Assembly: GCA_020343475.1 (NCBI GenBank)
Contig: CP070796.1
Coordinates: 2,315,579 to 2,363,216 of the forward strand
Direction: 5' to 3'
Source: Candidatus Zixiibacteriota bacterium
Lineage (GTDB): Bacteria > Zixibacteria > MSB-5A5 > GN15 > PGXB01
DNA length: 47,638 nucleotides
The notes under the pieces were generated by a model. That model made no database searches, had not been told where the DNA came from, and saw only the letters and a list, made by a program, of their open reading frames with translations. A program made the position numbers and the translations under genes. This document shows positions 27,446 through 36,459 of the stretch, one piece after another (position 1 is the stretch's first letter; every line of letters starts with the position of its first letter).

Positions 27446-27522
27446 TGGTGGGCGATACTGGAATCGAACCAGTGACCTCTTGCATGTCAAGCAAGCACTC
27501 TAACCAACTGAGCTAATCGCCC
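27446..27522 (-). tRNA. tRNA-Val (anticodon GAC)
   Basis: A 77-base cloverleaf. The acceptor arm GGGCGAT pairs with ATCGCCC, the discriminator is A, and CCA is encoded. D-arm TAGCTCAGTTGGTTAGAG, anticodon arm CTTGC-TTGACAT-GCAAG with GAC in positions 34-36, T-arm with GGTTCGATTCC. It reads the valine codons GUC and GUU. It is on the same strand as thrS and has a good promoter upstream. Confidence 0.97.
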
Positions 27523-27569
27523 GTTACTTCCCGGCAATTGCACAACTCACTGGCTTTTTGTAAATTATC

Positions 27570-27598
27570 ATCCTATATATAATTATCGAATCTGTCAA
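27570..27598 (-). promoter_or_regulatory. sigma-70-type promoter of tRNA-Val
   Basis: Perfect TTGACA (27598-27593), 17-base spacer, TAGGAT (27575-27570; 4 of 6 matches), with AT-rich flanks. The predicted start, near 27563, leaves a leader of about 40 bases to be processed off. It may also feed thrS-infC and the rest of the cluster. Confidence 0.65.
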
Positions 27599-27702
27599 GG
27601 GAAATCTTTACGCGGCTTAAGAAAATGCCCCATGCCAATGCCCCTCCGAATATCCCCCTGACTGCCGAACATCTATTCTCTCGCAAATGACGGCAATCAG
27701 CG

Positions 27703-28035
27703 TTAAAACCTCCGATCAGCGTGACGATCCAGCTTTCGTTTGAGCGGTATCAGCGGAATAGATCCGGCAATCCGCTCGATTATCCTGCCTTCGTCAAAGA
27801 TGAAAAACGTTGGTACACTCCGGACATCAAAGCATTCACCGGTTCTATGGCACGGATTACATCAATCGTGGGGATTTTTATTCTACCGGCATATTCAGCG
27901 CCGACCTTTCTGAGCAGTCCCTGCAAGACACGACAGAAGGGGCAAGTCCACGACCAGAAATCTACCGCTGCCGGAAGCTCTGCGGCCAGGGCCTCGGTGT
28001 CAAAGGTCTCGTCAGTAACAACGCATGGTGTGCAT
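27703..28035 (-). pseudogene. thioredoxin-fold gene broken by two compensating frameshifts
   Basis: Reading the minus strand in three successive frames gives a whole thioredoxin of about 110 residues. The start is ATG at 28035, then a +1 disturbance near 28026-28009. The main part follows with TDETFDTEALAAELPAAVDF and W-S-W-T-C-P-F-C (active site CPFC, not CGPC), then RKVGAEYAGRIKIPTIDV. A one-base loss near 27862-27857 follows, and the end reads FDVRSVPTFFIFDEGRIIER then IAGSIPLIPLKRKL to a TAA at 27703. The total span, 333 bases, is still a multiple of three. It is either a recent pseudogene or two sequence errors. The plus-strand frame here is only a shadow. Confidence 0.75.
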
Positions 28036-28081
28036 GATTTTTTATACTACTGCGTGGTCCGGTCAGGAACATTGCATCCGC

Positions 28082-28963
28082 CTATTTTTCGGCCAGCATG
28101 TCTTTTTTATATTCCTCTGCCCAATCGGCAATTGTCGTCAGCGCCGGGCCAAGAATCCGGTCGGAATCATCTGAGACCTCAGGTTCCATATGCCGGTCGG
28201 AGTACTTCATGAAATTAACAAATCCTTTCATCTCTCTCCTGCCGCCGAGCTTCGCTCCCAGCGACAGCATCCACAGAGGAATTGTGGCAATTTTGACCTT
28301 GGGATACACAATCCCGCAGAATATGGTCAGCGCTTCACGGATGGTCATCTTTTCGATGCCCCGGACATGAAAAACGCGGTTGGCGGCGGCATCCGAGCGC
28401 AGCGCGTTTGAGACCATTCCCGCGTAATCCGAGGTCGCCAGCCAGGACAGTAGATGCGGCTGTCTGCCGATTACGTAGGCTTTGTTTTCCTGTACGAACA
28501 AAGGCAGGGATTCCATGAACCAGCAGCAGCGCAAAATGGTATATGATACCCCGCTGTCCTTAAGCGCCTGCTCGGCCCCCGCTTTGGCGGCAAGGTGCGG
28601 AAAAGGCGAATCCGGGGAATCGACTCCCAGTTCTGATATCATTGCGATCCGCCGGACATTGTGCTCCGCAGCAACCCGCGCCACATTTGCCGCTCCCCGG
28701 CGTTCCACCGATTCATATTTACATGGGTCCATTTTTGCAGAGAGATTAAGATAAATCGCATCGCAATCGGAAATCGGCTGCGACAGGGATGCCGGATCGG
28801 TAACATCACCGACCACAACCTCCATTTCGTTTCCAATAATCTTTTTCGCCTTTTCAGGGGAATGGGTCATCACGCGTACAGTGAAATCGTCGGCATGCAG
28901 TCGCCATACTACCGGAGATCCGAGCATTCCGGTCCCCCCGATTACAAGGACCTTTTGAATCAT
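28082..28963 (-). CDS. NmrA-like atypical SDR, NAD(P)-binding protein
   Basis: A 293-residue Rossmann protein with the dinucleotide loop VIGGTGMLGSPV at the N terminus and a VVGDVTDPASL segment at about 55. An atypical SDR core follows (YLNLSAKMDP; RIAMISELG; YTILRCCWFMES), without the classical YxxxK. Such proteins act as redox sensors, isomerases or assembly factors; the substrate is not visible. A GGGG-containing ribosome site lies seven bases before the ATG. It lies between the broken thioredoxin gene and a small Cys-containing frame, and may share a transcript with either. Confidence 0.85.
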   Translation of the reverse strand: MIQKVLVIGGTGMLGSPVVWRLHADDFTVRVMTHSPEKAKKIIGNEMEVVVGDVTDPASLSQPISDCDAIYLNLSAKMDPCKYESVERRGAANVARVAAEHNVRRIAMISELGVDSPDSPFPHLAAKAGAEQALKDSGVSYTILRCCWFMESLPLFVQENKAYVIGRQPHLLSWLATSDYAGMVSNALRSDAAANRVFHVRGIEKMTIREALTIFCGIVYPKVKIATIPLWMLSLGAKLGGRREMKGFVNFMKYSDRHMEPEVSDDSDRILGPALTTIADWAEEYKKDMLAEK

Positions 28964-28983
28964 TGTATTTCCCCTGTTTCGTG

Positions 28984-29340
28984 CTAAAATGGAATCTCCT
29001 GATCCACCGGGAATCTGGACTTTTCAATATAATGCCCCCTGTCAGATACGTCAATAACAACCGAACCTGCATTGTCGACACAATCTGACGGGCATCTTTT
29101 AAAAACAAAAAAGCGCTTGCCACAAAAGGGATATTGCATATATTGGTCGGGTGATATTGTTACTTTTTTCACATATTTGAAAGACTGCCCGATATGACAA
29201 CCGGCGATATTTTGACCGTTGGCGCCGGTGTAATCGGTCAAGGTTTGATGAAGACCACCGCCGGCACCGGCGGAGAAATAGGCAAAGAAAAGAACAAAAT
29301 GCCTATCGGCGCTGAAGCGGATCCCGCGTCGAGGGCTCAC
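28984..29340 (-). CDS. possible small secreted Cys-containing protein
   Basis: A 118-codon frame with a GTG start and no clear ribosome site. A hydrophobic stretch HFVLFFAYFSAGAGG near residues 14-28 could be a signal peptide. The C-terminal half has CGKRFFVFKRCPSDCVDNAG, with a Cys-x3-Cys pair faintly like that of Ivy-type lysozyme inhibitors. The opposite strand is full of stops here. The resemblance is weak and the start is uncertain. If not coding, this stretch holds nothing else that I recognise. Confidence 0.35.
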   Translation of the reverse strand: MSPRRGIRFSADRHFVLFFAYFSAGAGGGLHQTLTDYTGANGQNIAGCHIGQSFKYVKKVTISPDQYMQYPFCGKRFFVFKRCPSDCVDNAGSVVIDVSDRGHYIEKSRFPVDQEIPF

Positions 29341-29466
29341 AGGTATACAATCCGGTGATCCCGGCCAATAAGGAACTGGTTATCGGTTCGAACACAAGTC
29401 AGGTCGTCGCGAGCCTGAAAAAGCAACGCTTGATCGCAGCAACAGATCAAACGGCGAGGAGGATTT
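29341..29466 (+). promoter_or_regulatory. upstream region of nfnA with a hairpin-forming repeat
   Basis: TTGATC at 29430-29435 and GATCAA at 29445-29450 form a 6-bp inverted repeat with a 9-base loop, seven bases before the AGGAGG of nfnA. It could hinder ribosome access or bind a regulator. I see no convincing -35/-10 pair in this stretch. Confidence 0.25.
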
Positions 29467-30342
29467 TTGTTTGAAATAATCGACAAACGGGAGCTTTGCG
29501 ATAAAGTATATCAATTCAAGATAAGAGCCCAGCACCTCGCGAAAAAGGCAAAAGCCGGCCAATTCGTTATCCTCCGGAAAGACGAAATGGGCGAACGGGT
29601 CCCGATGTCAATCGGCGGGCTCGATCCCGCAAGCGGCGTCCTGACCGTTGTTATTCAGGAAGTCGGAAAAACCTCCGCTTCCATGAACCGGATGAAAACA
29701 GGCGATCATTTTGCTGACGTGGTCGGGCCACTGGGTATTCCGTCGCATATTGAGAAATTCGGTCATTGCGTTTGCATCGGCGGCGGCGTGGGGATTCCCC
29801 CTATTCGACCGATCGCACAGGCGCTGAAAGAGATAGGCAACAAAGTCACGACCATTATCGGTTCCCGAACCAAAGACCTGCTGATATTCGAACAGGAATT
29901 GCGGGAAGCCTCGCATGAGCTCCTGATTTCCACTGACGACGGCTCCTACGGCACACACGGCTTCGTAACAACCATTCTTCAGAAGATGATTGACGACGGC
30001 GGGCATATTGACATGGTGATCGCGATCGGTCCGGTTCCGATGATGAAAGCAGTTGTTGCGACGACTCGCGAGCCCAAAATCAAGACATATGTCAGCCTCA
30101 ATCCGATTATGGTCGATGGAACCGGGATGTGCGGGGCCTGTCGTGTGACGGTGGGCGGGAAAACGCGTTTTGCCTGTGTCGATGGTCCGGATTTTGACGG
30201 GCATGAGGTTGATTTTGATGAGATGACAAAACGTATGAAGATGTATGTCAGGTACGAAAAACAGGCATATGATCGGTTTTTGCAGGATGAACATTGCCGG
30301 CTGGCAAAGGCGGCGGAAGCACCTAAAGATAAAAACGCCTAG
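29467..30342 (+). CDS. nfnA: NfnA/SudB-type ferredoxin-NADP reductase subunit
   Basis: A 291-residue flavoprotein of the dihydroorotate dehydrogenase electron-transfer/SudB family. FAD-binding region RVPMSIGGLDP, NAD-binding region CIGGGVGIPPIRPIAQALK, and a C-terminal [2Fe-2S] loop GTGMCGACRV with CVDGPDFDGHEVDF. The start is TTG at 29467, four bases after AGGAGG; no ATG precedes it. With the next gene it forms an NfnAB-like complex, which in anaerobes couples NADH, NADPH and ferredoxin by flavin-based bifurcation. Bifurcation itself is inferred. Plus strand, unlike all the other genes. Confidence 0.88.
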   Translation: MFEIIDKRELCDKVYQFKIRAQHLAKKAKAGQFVILRKDEMGERVPMSIGGLDPASGVLTVVIQEVGKTSASMNRMKTGDHFADVVGPLGIPSHIEKFGHCVCIGGGVGIPPIRPIAQALKEIGNKVTTIIGSRTKDLLIFEQELREASHELLISTDDGSYGTHGFVTTILQKMIDDGGHIDMVIAIGPVPMMKAVVATTREPKIKTYVSLNPIMVDGTGMCGACRVTVGGKTRFACVDGPDFDGHEVDFDEMTKRMKMYVRYEKQAYDRFLQDEHCRLAKAAEAPKDKNA

Positions 30343-30351
30343 GATGTCATC

Positions 30352-31833
30352 ATGGTCGATAAGAATGGAAAAAAGAAACTGACCACGAAAGAAAGGATGC
30401 AAATTCCCCGGAATCCAATGCCGGAGCAGGAGCCCAATGACCGGATCTGCAACTTCGATGAAGTCCCGTACGGATATACCCCGGAGCTGGCGATGGCGGA
30501 GGCCGAGCGCTGTATCATGTGTCCCAAGCCCAAATGCATCTCGGGCTGTCCGGTGGAGGTGGACATTCCCGCTTTTATCAGAATGATCTCTGAGGGAGAT
30601 TTTGTCGGTGCCGCCAGGAAGATCAAGGAAACCAATGCTCTTCCAGCCATTTGCGGGCGGGTCTGCCCCCAGGAAGAACAGTGTGAGGCGGTCTGTGTCC
30701 TGGTGAAAAAATACAAACCAGTGGCAATCGGGTATCTGGAACGTTTTGTCGCCAACTTCGAGCGGGAGCACGCCGAAATCAGGATCCCCGAACTACCGCC
30801 ATCAACCGGCAAGAAGATTGCGGTTGTCGGTTCCGGCCCGGCCGGGTTAACGGTTGCCGCCGACCTGGCACAGATGGGCCATAAGGTGATCATCTTTGAA
30901 GCATTGCACAAACCGGGCGGGGTACTGATTTACGGTATCCCGGAATTTCGTCTCCCCAAGAAAGTCGTGGCCGCCGAAGTGGATTATCTCAGGAAACTCG
31001 GAGTGGAAGTCAACACCAGTTATGTCGTGGGCAAACTCGACACGGTAGACGAGCTTTTCGAGATGGATTTTGACGCGGTCTTTGTCGGCACCGGGGCCGG
31101 TCTGCCCAATTTCATGAGAATCGAAGGCGAAAACCTCAACGGAGTTTATTCCGCCAACGAATTTCTCACGCGTTCCAATTTGATGGCGGCGTATGATTTC
31201 CCGGAGCACGACACGCCGATCTTTGTCGGTAAGAACGTGGCGGTACTCGGCGGCGGAAACACGGCCATGGATTCGGTCCGCACCTCGCTGCGCCTCGGCG
31301 CTCAAAACGGCTATATCGTCTACCGCCGCAGCCGCAAAGAAATGCCGGCGCGGATCGAGGAAATCCATCATGCCGAGCAGGAGGGGGTGCAATTCCACTT
31401 CTTGACCAATCCGGTTCGGTACATCGGCAACGACGAAGGGTGGGTAACTGATATGGAGTGTATCAAGATGGAACTGGGCGAACCGGACGCCTCCGGCAGG
31501 CGGCGGCCGATTCCGATTGAAGGATCGAATTTTGTCATTCCGGTGGACACCGTCGTGGTTGCGGTCGGGAATTCCTCAAATCCCTTAATACCGCGGACGA
31601 CTCCGGGGCTGGAGACAAACAAGTGGGGCAATATCGTGGTCAACGAGAAGACCATGATGAGTTCCCGGCCCGGAATTTTTGCCGGGGGCGACATTGTCAC
31701 CGGCGGCGCGACCGTAATCCTGGCGGCAGGCGCCGGCAAGGTCGCGGCGCGGGCAATTCACAAATACGTGATGGGCATCCCGTTCGAAGAAGAGAAAGAA
31801 GAGGAAAAAGAAGAAGCCACCAGGGGCACATAA
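30352..31833 (+). CDS. nfnB: NfnB / glutamate-synthase-small-subunit-like NADPH oxidoreductase
   Basis: A 493-residue protein. Its N-terminal double [4Fe-4S] region has CIMCPKPKCISGCPVEVD and CGRVCPQEEQCEAVCV; its FAD loop is VVGSGPAGLTVAADLAQMGH, and its NADPH loop VLGGGNTAMDSVRTSLRLGA. It ends with a Glu/Lys-rich tail. Alone the family is called GltA or GltD-like, but the partner nine bases upstream is NfnA, which favours an Nfn complex. No large glutamate synthase gene is present. A strong terminator follows. Confidence 0.9.
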   Translation: MVDKNGKKKLTTKERMQIPRNPMPEQEPNDRICNFDEVPYGYTPELAMAEAERCIMCPKPKCISGCPVEVDIPAFIRMISEGDFVGAARKIKETNALPAICGRVCPQEEQCEAVCVLVKKYKPVAIGYLERFVANFEREHAEIRIPELPPSTGKKIAVVGSGPAGLTVAADLAQMGHKVIIFEALHKPGGVLIYGIPEFRLPKKVVAAEVDYLRKLGVEVNTSYVVGKLDTVDELFEMDFDAVFVGTGAGLPNFMRIEGENLNGVYSANEFLTRSNLMAAYDFPEHDTPIFVGKNVAVLGGGNTAMDSVRTSLRLGAQNGYIVYRRSRKEMPARIEEIHHAEQEGVQFHFLTNPVRYIGNDEGWVTDMECIKMELGEPDASGRRRPIPIEGSNFVIPVDTVVVAVGNSSNPLIPRTTPGLETNKWGNIVVNEKTMMSSRPGIFAGGDIVTGGATVILAAGAGKVAARAIHKYVMGIPFEEEKEEEKEEATRGT

Positions 31834-31942
31834 TTATCCGGGCAATTCATCCCGGAATGCGGTCTGTTGCGAGCTCAACAGAGGATGTCGCAGAGGCAGG
31901 CACTTCCGGATATCCGACTCCGCGGTCCTTTAAAATTCAAGA

Positions 31943-31973
31943 AAAAGGCGGGGGCGTTGCGCCCCCGCCTTTT
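31943..31973. terminator. bidirectional intrinsic terminator between nfnB and icd
   Basis: A perfect 14-bp stem (AAAAGGCGGGGGCG / CGCCCCCGCCTTTT) with a TTG loop, flanked by A and T tracts so that it works in both directions. It sits between convergent genes and ends both transcripts. Confidence 0.95.
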
Positions 31974-31995
31974 GTACAGATCCAGCAAATAATCA

Positions 31996-33246
<1,251 letters not shown>

Positions 33247-33258
33247 GTTGGTTCTCCC

Positions 33259-34185
33259 TTAGTATCCGATTTCTTTCAAAACACCTTTGTACTTCTGAGC
33301 TGACTTCTGCAGATCGGACAATTCCTTTTTGGCCAGCTTAAGCTGAATGACTTTTTCGACTCCTTTGGCGCCCAGAACCGCCGGAACACCTATATAAATG
33401 TCCTTGATGCCATACTGGCCGGTCAGATACGCCGAGCACGGAACCAGCCGCTTTTCATCGAGCAGAATAGAACGGGCCATCTCAACCGTCGCAGCCGCAG
33501 GAGCATAGTACGCCGATCCTTTCTTCAGCAACTTGACGATTTCGCCGCCACCGAAACGGGTTCGCTCGGAAATGGCCTTGATGCGATCATTGGGGATCAG
33601 TTCCTTGATCGGAATGCCGGCGACAGTGGTGTATCGCGGCAGCGGAACCATGGTATCGCCATGCCCGCCGAGTACCATCGCCTGCACATCAGCCATGGCA
33701 ACCCCCAATTCCATTGCAACAAAAGCGCGGAATCGGGTAGAGTCCAGGATACCCGCCTGACCGCATACTCGATTGGCCGGAAAGCCGGTCACCTTGAACA
33801 TATGATAAGTCATAATATCAAGTGGATTCGAGACCACAATGACATAGGCCCTGGGAGCATATTTCTTGATATTGGCGGCAGCAGAACCGACGATGTCGGC
33901 GTTCATGTTAAGCAGATCTTCGCGCGACATGCCGGGCTTGCGGGGCAATCCCGCGGTCATAATCACCAGGTCGGCTCCTTTGATATCCTTATACTTGTTT
34001 GTCCCGGTGACAGAGCAATTGTATTTGCGGATCGGTCCGGCCTGGGTTAAATCAAGAGCTTTCCCCTGCGGCATGCCCTCGATTATATCAACCATCACAA
34101 CATCGGCCAGATTGGCCTCAGCCATGTATTGAGCGACCGATGCGCCGACATTTCCTGCCCCGATTACTGCAACTTTCCTGTCCAT
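33259..34185 (-). CDS. mdh: malate dehydrogenase (LDH-like class)
   Basis: A 308-residue NAD-dependent enzyme of the lactate/malate superfamily. Nucleotide loop VIGAGNVGASVA, Asp in VMVDI for NAD, substrate loop TAGLPRKPGMSREDLL (two Arg mark malate rather than lactate), VSNPLDIMTY, and catalytic His in LGGHGDTMVPL. GGAGG precedes the ATG by four bases. Lies between the larA-like gene and icd. Confidence 0.96.
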   Translation of the reverse strand: MDRKVAVIGAGNVGASVAQYMAEANLADVVMVDIIEGMPQGKALDLTQAGPIRKYNCSVTGTNKYKDIKGADLVIMTAGLPRKPGMSREDLLNMNADIVGSAAANIKKYAPRAYVIVVSNPLDIMTYHMFKVTGFPANRVCGQAGILDSTRFRAFVAMELGVAMADVQAMVLGGHGDTMVPLPRYTTVAGIPIKELIPNDRIKAISERTRFGGGEIVKLLKKGSAYYAPAAATVEMARSILLDEKRLVPCSAYLTGQYGIKDIYIGVPAVLGAKGVEKVIQLKLAKKELSDLQKSAQKYKGVLKEIGY

Positions 34186-34219
34186 TGTTCCTCCAATAGG
34201 TTTTAATCAATATGACCAG

Positions 34220-35437
34220 TTAATGCACTGTTAATACAGTATGTCCGGCGTCACGCACCAGAGCCGTATTGATTTGTTTATTACCTTTACACAGCTTTTC
34301 AATAATTGATTGCGGGGATTTGGTTGTTCGGAAAAACACCCGGTCGGAAACACCATCCGCAAGTGTCGAAAATAAGAAAAGGTCGAGCCGTTTTCCGATG
34401 GCATTGACCCTGTGCAACTTGTGCGTTCCGAACGCGACCGTATCGCCATAATCAGCGGTATTCTTCCAGCGGTCGGCAAGACGGTAAAAATGCTCGGAAC
34501 CAATTCCCTCCTGACAGGGCGAGAACAAAAGAATCGTCCCGCCATCCCTGACCGCGCCCTGACTATTTTCCAGCGATTTCTGGAGTTGATAAAGATCGCT
34601 GTCAAGAGGCGGGCGAACCTCTGCCAGTAAGAGATCATACTCTTTTTCCGTGGCAGCGCCAAAAACCTGTCGCGAGATTTCACAGGCCTTCACAAAAGTG
34701 TCTTCAAGCGCACCACAGCAAACCACCTGCATCCCTCTATCCCCGGCCCCGACAATCTGTATGCCGAAAATCTTTTTGTCGCTCAACATGTTCATGAGAG
34801 CCGACAGACTTTCCGCCACCGGATTTCCGGTCAGCCTCATCGGCGCCGCATCGCAGCTTACCGCAAGATTGTGATTTCGCACTGTGGTTTCAAAATCGCA
34901 GACTCCGGGGAATAGTGATTTTCTTCCGCCAGTAAATCCGGCGAAATAATGCGGCTCCACTGATCCTATGACAACAATTGATTCGGCATCGTACGCAAGC
35001 CGATTAATCCAGACCGGATAACCGGCCGAATCGGATCCGATTCTTACCATTTTATCATGATCGTGTGCATCGTGCACGAATATCCGATCACGCAGATCAG
35101 CGTGCAGCTCACCAAAAATATCCCTCATCTGTTCCTCGCGGGGGGCTCGGTGGCATCCAGTCGCGACCAGAAAGCTCGCCGCCGCATTTAACCGGCCGGC
35201 ATCTTGAAGCCACCTCAGCACCCGCGCCGTCGGGGTCGGCCGGTAAGCGTCATTGACAATAAACAGCTCGGCGGTGTCAAGCGGAAAAACCGCGGTTTCC
35301 GCGTGAGATAATTCGGCCATAAAGGTCTCGAATACAACGAGGTTGTGCATCATTTTACATCGATACTCATCGAACGTACAATTATCAGGCAAAATCAGAG
35401 AAATTGTCTCCGTTCCGTACTTAATATCAACAGTCAC
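34220..35437 (-). CDS. LarA-family nickel-pincer 2-hydroxyacid racemase
   Basis: A 405-residue member of the lactate racemase (DUF2088) family. All the key residues are present with the spacing of LarA: Asp63 and Arg66 in NDAYRPTPT, His96 in TGCHRAP, His163 in EPHYFAGF, Lys173 in GGRKSLFPG, and His189 in RNHNLAV. So a covalent nickel-pincer cofactor is expected. The cofactor genes larB, larC and larE are not in the window. GTG start, just after the ndk stop. Family members act on lactate, malate and other hydroxyacids; mdh directly downstream makes malate worth testing. Substrate unproven. Confidence 0.85.
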   Translation of the reverse strand: MTVDIKYGTETISLILPDNCTFDEYRCKMMHNLVVFETFMAELSHAETAVFPLDTAELFIVNDAYRPTPTARVLRWLQDAGRLNAAASFLVATGCHRAPREEQMRDIFGELHADLRDRIFVHDAHDHDKMVRIGSDSAGYPVWINRLAYDAESIVVIGSVEPHYFAGFTGGRKSLFPGVCDFETTVRNHNLAVSCDAAPMRLTGNPVAESLSALMNMLSDKKIFGIQIVGAGDRGMQVVCCGALEDTFVKACEISRQVFGAATEKEYDLLLAEVRPPLDSDLYQLQKSLENSQGAVRDGGTILLFSPCQEGIGSEHFYRLADRWKNTADYGDTVAFGTHKLHRVNAIGKRLDLFLFSTLADGVSDRVFFRTTKSPQSIIEKLCKGNKQINTALVRDAGHTVLTVH

Positions 35438-35442
35438 CTGGC

Positions 35443-35841
35443 TTATCCGAAGAAAAACGCCAATTCTCTGACGGCATTTTCAGGAGAATCCGAGGCATGC
35501 ATTGAATTCTCCTGTATATTCAATGCTATCTCCTGGCGGATTGTCCCGCAGGCTGCATCGGCCGGATCGGTCGCACCAATGAATTCACGAAGGTCGCTGA
35601 CGGCGTTTCTCTTCTCAATCGCCATGACCACGATCGGGCCCGACGATATAAAATCGACAAGGCCATCATAAAAAGGTTTATTCCTGTGCACCAGGTAAAA
35701 TTCGCGGGCTCTCTCCCTGGCCAGACGTTCCATTCTCATCTCAGTCACCGTAAAGCCTGCTTGACCCAACCGCCAGATAATATATCCAGCCAGGTTTCGC
35801 CGTACCGCGTCCGGTTTAATTATTGCCAGTGTCCGCTCCAA
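35443..35841 (-). CDS. ndk: nucleoside diphosphate kinase
   Basis: A 132-residue enzyme that moves gamma-phosphate between nucleotides. N-terminal ERTLAIIKPDAVRR, catalytic His115 in NSMHASDSPENA; the usual Gly after His is Ala here, a mild change. C terminus FFFG is slightly short. It follows korC by 15 bases. Succinyl-CoA ligase, encoded upstream, yields ATP or GTP, which Ndk can equilibrate. Confidence 0.95.
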   Translation of the reverse strand: MERTLAIIKPDAVRRNLAGYIIWRLGQAGFTVTEMRMERLARERAREFYLVHRNKPFYDGLVDFISSGPIVVMAIEKRNAVSDLREFIGATDPADAACGTIRQEIALNIQENSMHASDSPENAVRELAFFFG

Positions 35842-35856
35842 AAGTCCCTCGTGAGG

Positions 35857-36459
35857 CTATGTTCGTTTCAACTTTTTAGCCTCGCTGAAACCCAGTTCCA
35901 ACGCCTGCTTGTTCTTTTCTTCGGTGCCTCGGGGTGCCCGGGCCAGGACTGCATCCCGGATCGCTTCGCGGGAGACGATTCCAGTGAGTTCCGCGATGGC
36001 TCCCAGAGCGATGACATTGGCAACCATGACGATTCCAATCTCCTCGCGAGCCAGACGCGTAAATGGCAGGCCGTAGTATCTTTTTGTGGGAACCTGCGTT
36101 ACCAGAGTCGAGTCAATAATCAAGACACCACTTTCTTTCATATCCGGGTAGTACTTATCGCAGGCTTCCTGCGTCATGGCAAGCAACATGTCAAGTTTCA
36201 TGGTTTTCGGGTAATGTATTTCTCTCTCAGAAACCACCACGTCGGCGCGGCTGGCACCGCCGCGGGCCTCCGGCCCGTAGGACTGCGTCTGCACGACATT
36301 TTTGCCGTCGCCGATGCCGAGCCCCTCCGCCAGGATGACCCCGGCCAGAATCAGCCCCTGCCCCCCTGAGCCGGAGAGACGGATTTCATACCGATCGCTA
36401 TCCACCTGGATACCTTTACTCTTTTTGCCTTTTTGCTCCTTCCCGCCAGCAGCATTCAT
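35857..36459 (-). CDS. korC: 2-oxoglutarate:ferredoxin oxidoreductase gamma subunit
   Basis: A 200-residue subunit. After a Lys-rich N-terminal stretch of about 20 residues it has the family opening YEIRLSGSGGQGLILAGVIL and the segment QTQSYGPEARGGASRADVVV. It ends in a helix rich in Lys. Part of the four-subunit enzyme that converts 2-oxoglutarate and CoA to succinyl-CoA with reduction of ferredoxin. Overlaps the korB stop by four bases. Confidence 0.93.
   Translation of the reverse strand: MNAAGGKEQKGKKSKGIQVDSDRYEIRLSGSGGQGLILAGVILAEGLGIGDGKNVVQTQSYGPEARGGASRADVVVSEREIHYPKTMKLDMLLAMTQEACDKYYPDMKESGVLIIDSTLVTQVPTKRYYGLPFTRLAREEIGIVMVANVIALGAIAELTGIVSREAIRDAVLARAPRGTEEKNKQALELGFSEAKKLKRT

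Noticed and set aside
27446-27522. tRNA-Val as an integration site for a mobile element
   Set aside because: No integrase, no direct repeat of the tRNA end, and neighbours on both sides are ordinary chromosomal genes or a decayed single gene.
27721-28212. 163-codon plus-strand frame over the thioredoxin remnant
   Set aside because: The minus strand gives recognisable thioredoxin sequence in all three pieces, and the plus-strand product resembles nothing.
29430-29450. FNR box before nfnA (TTGAT...ATCAA)
   Set aside because: Half-sites match, but the gap is 11 bases where FNR needs 4; kept only as an inverted repeat.
29608-30771. 387-codon minus-strand frame opposite nfnA-nfnB
   Set aside because: Shadow of two clear genes; low-complexity His/Asp-rich translation with no domain.
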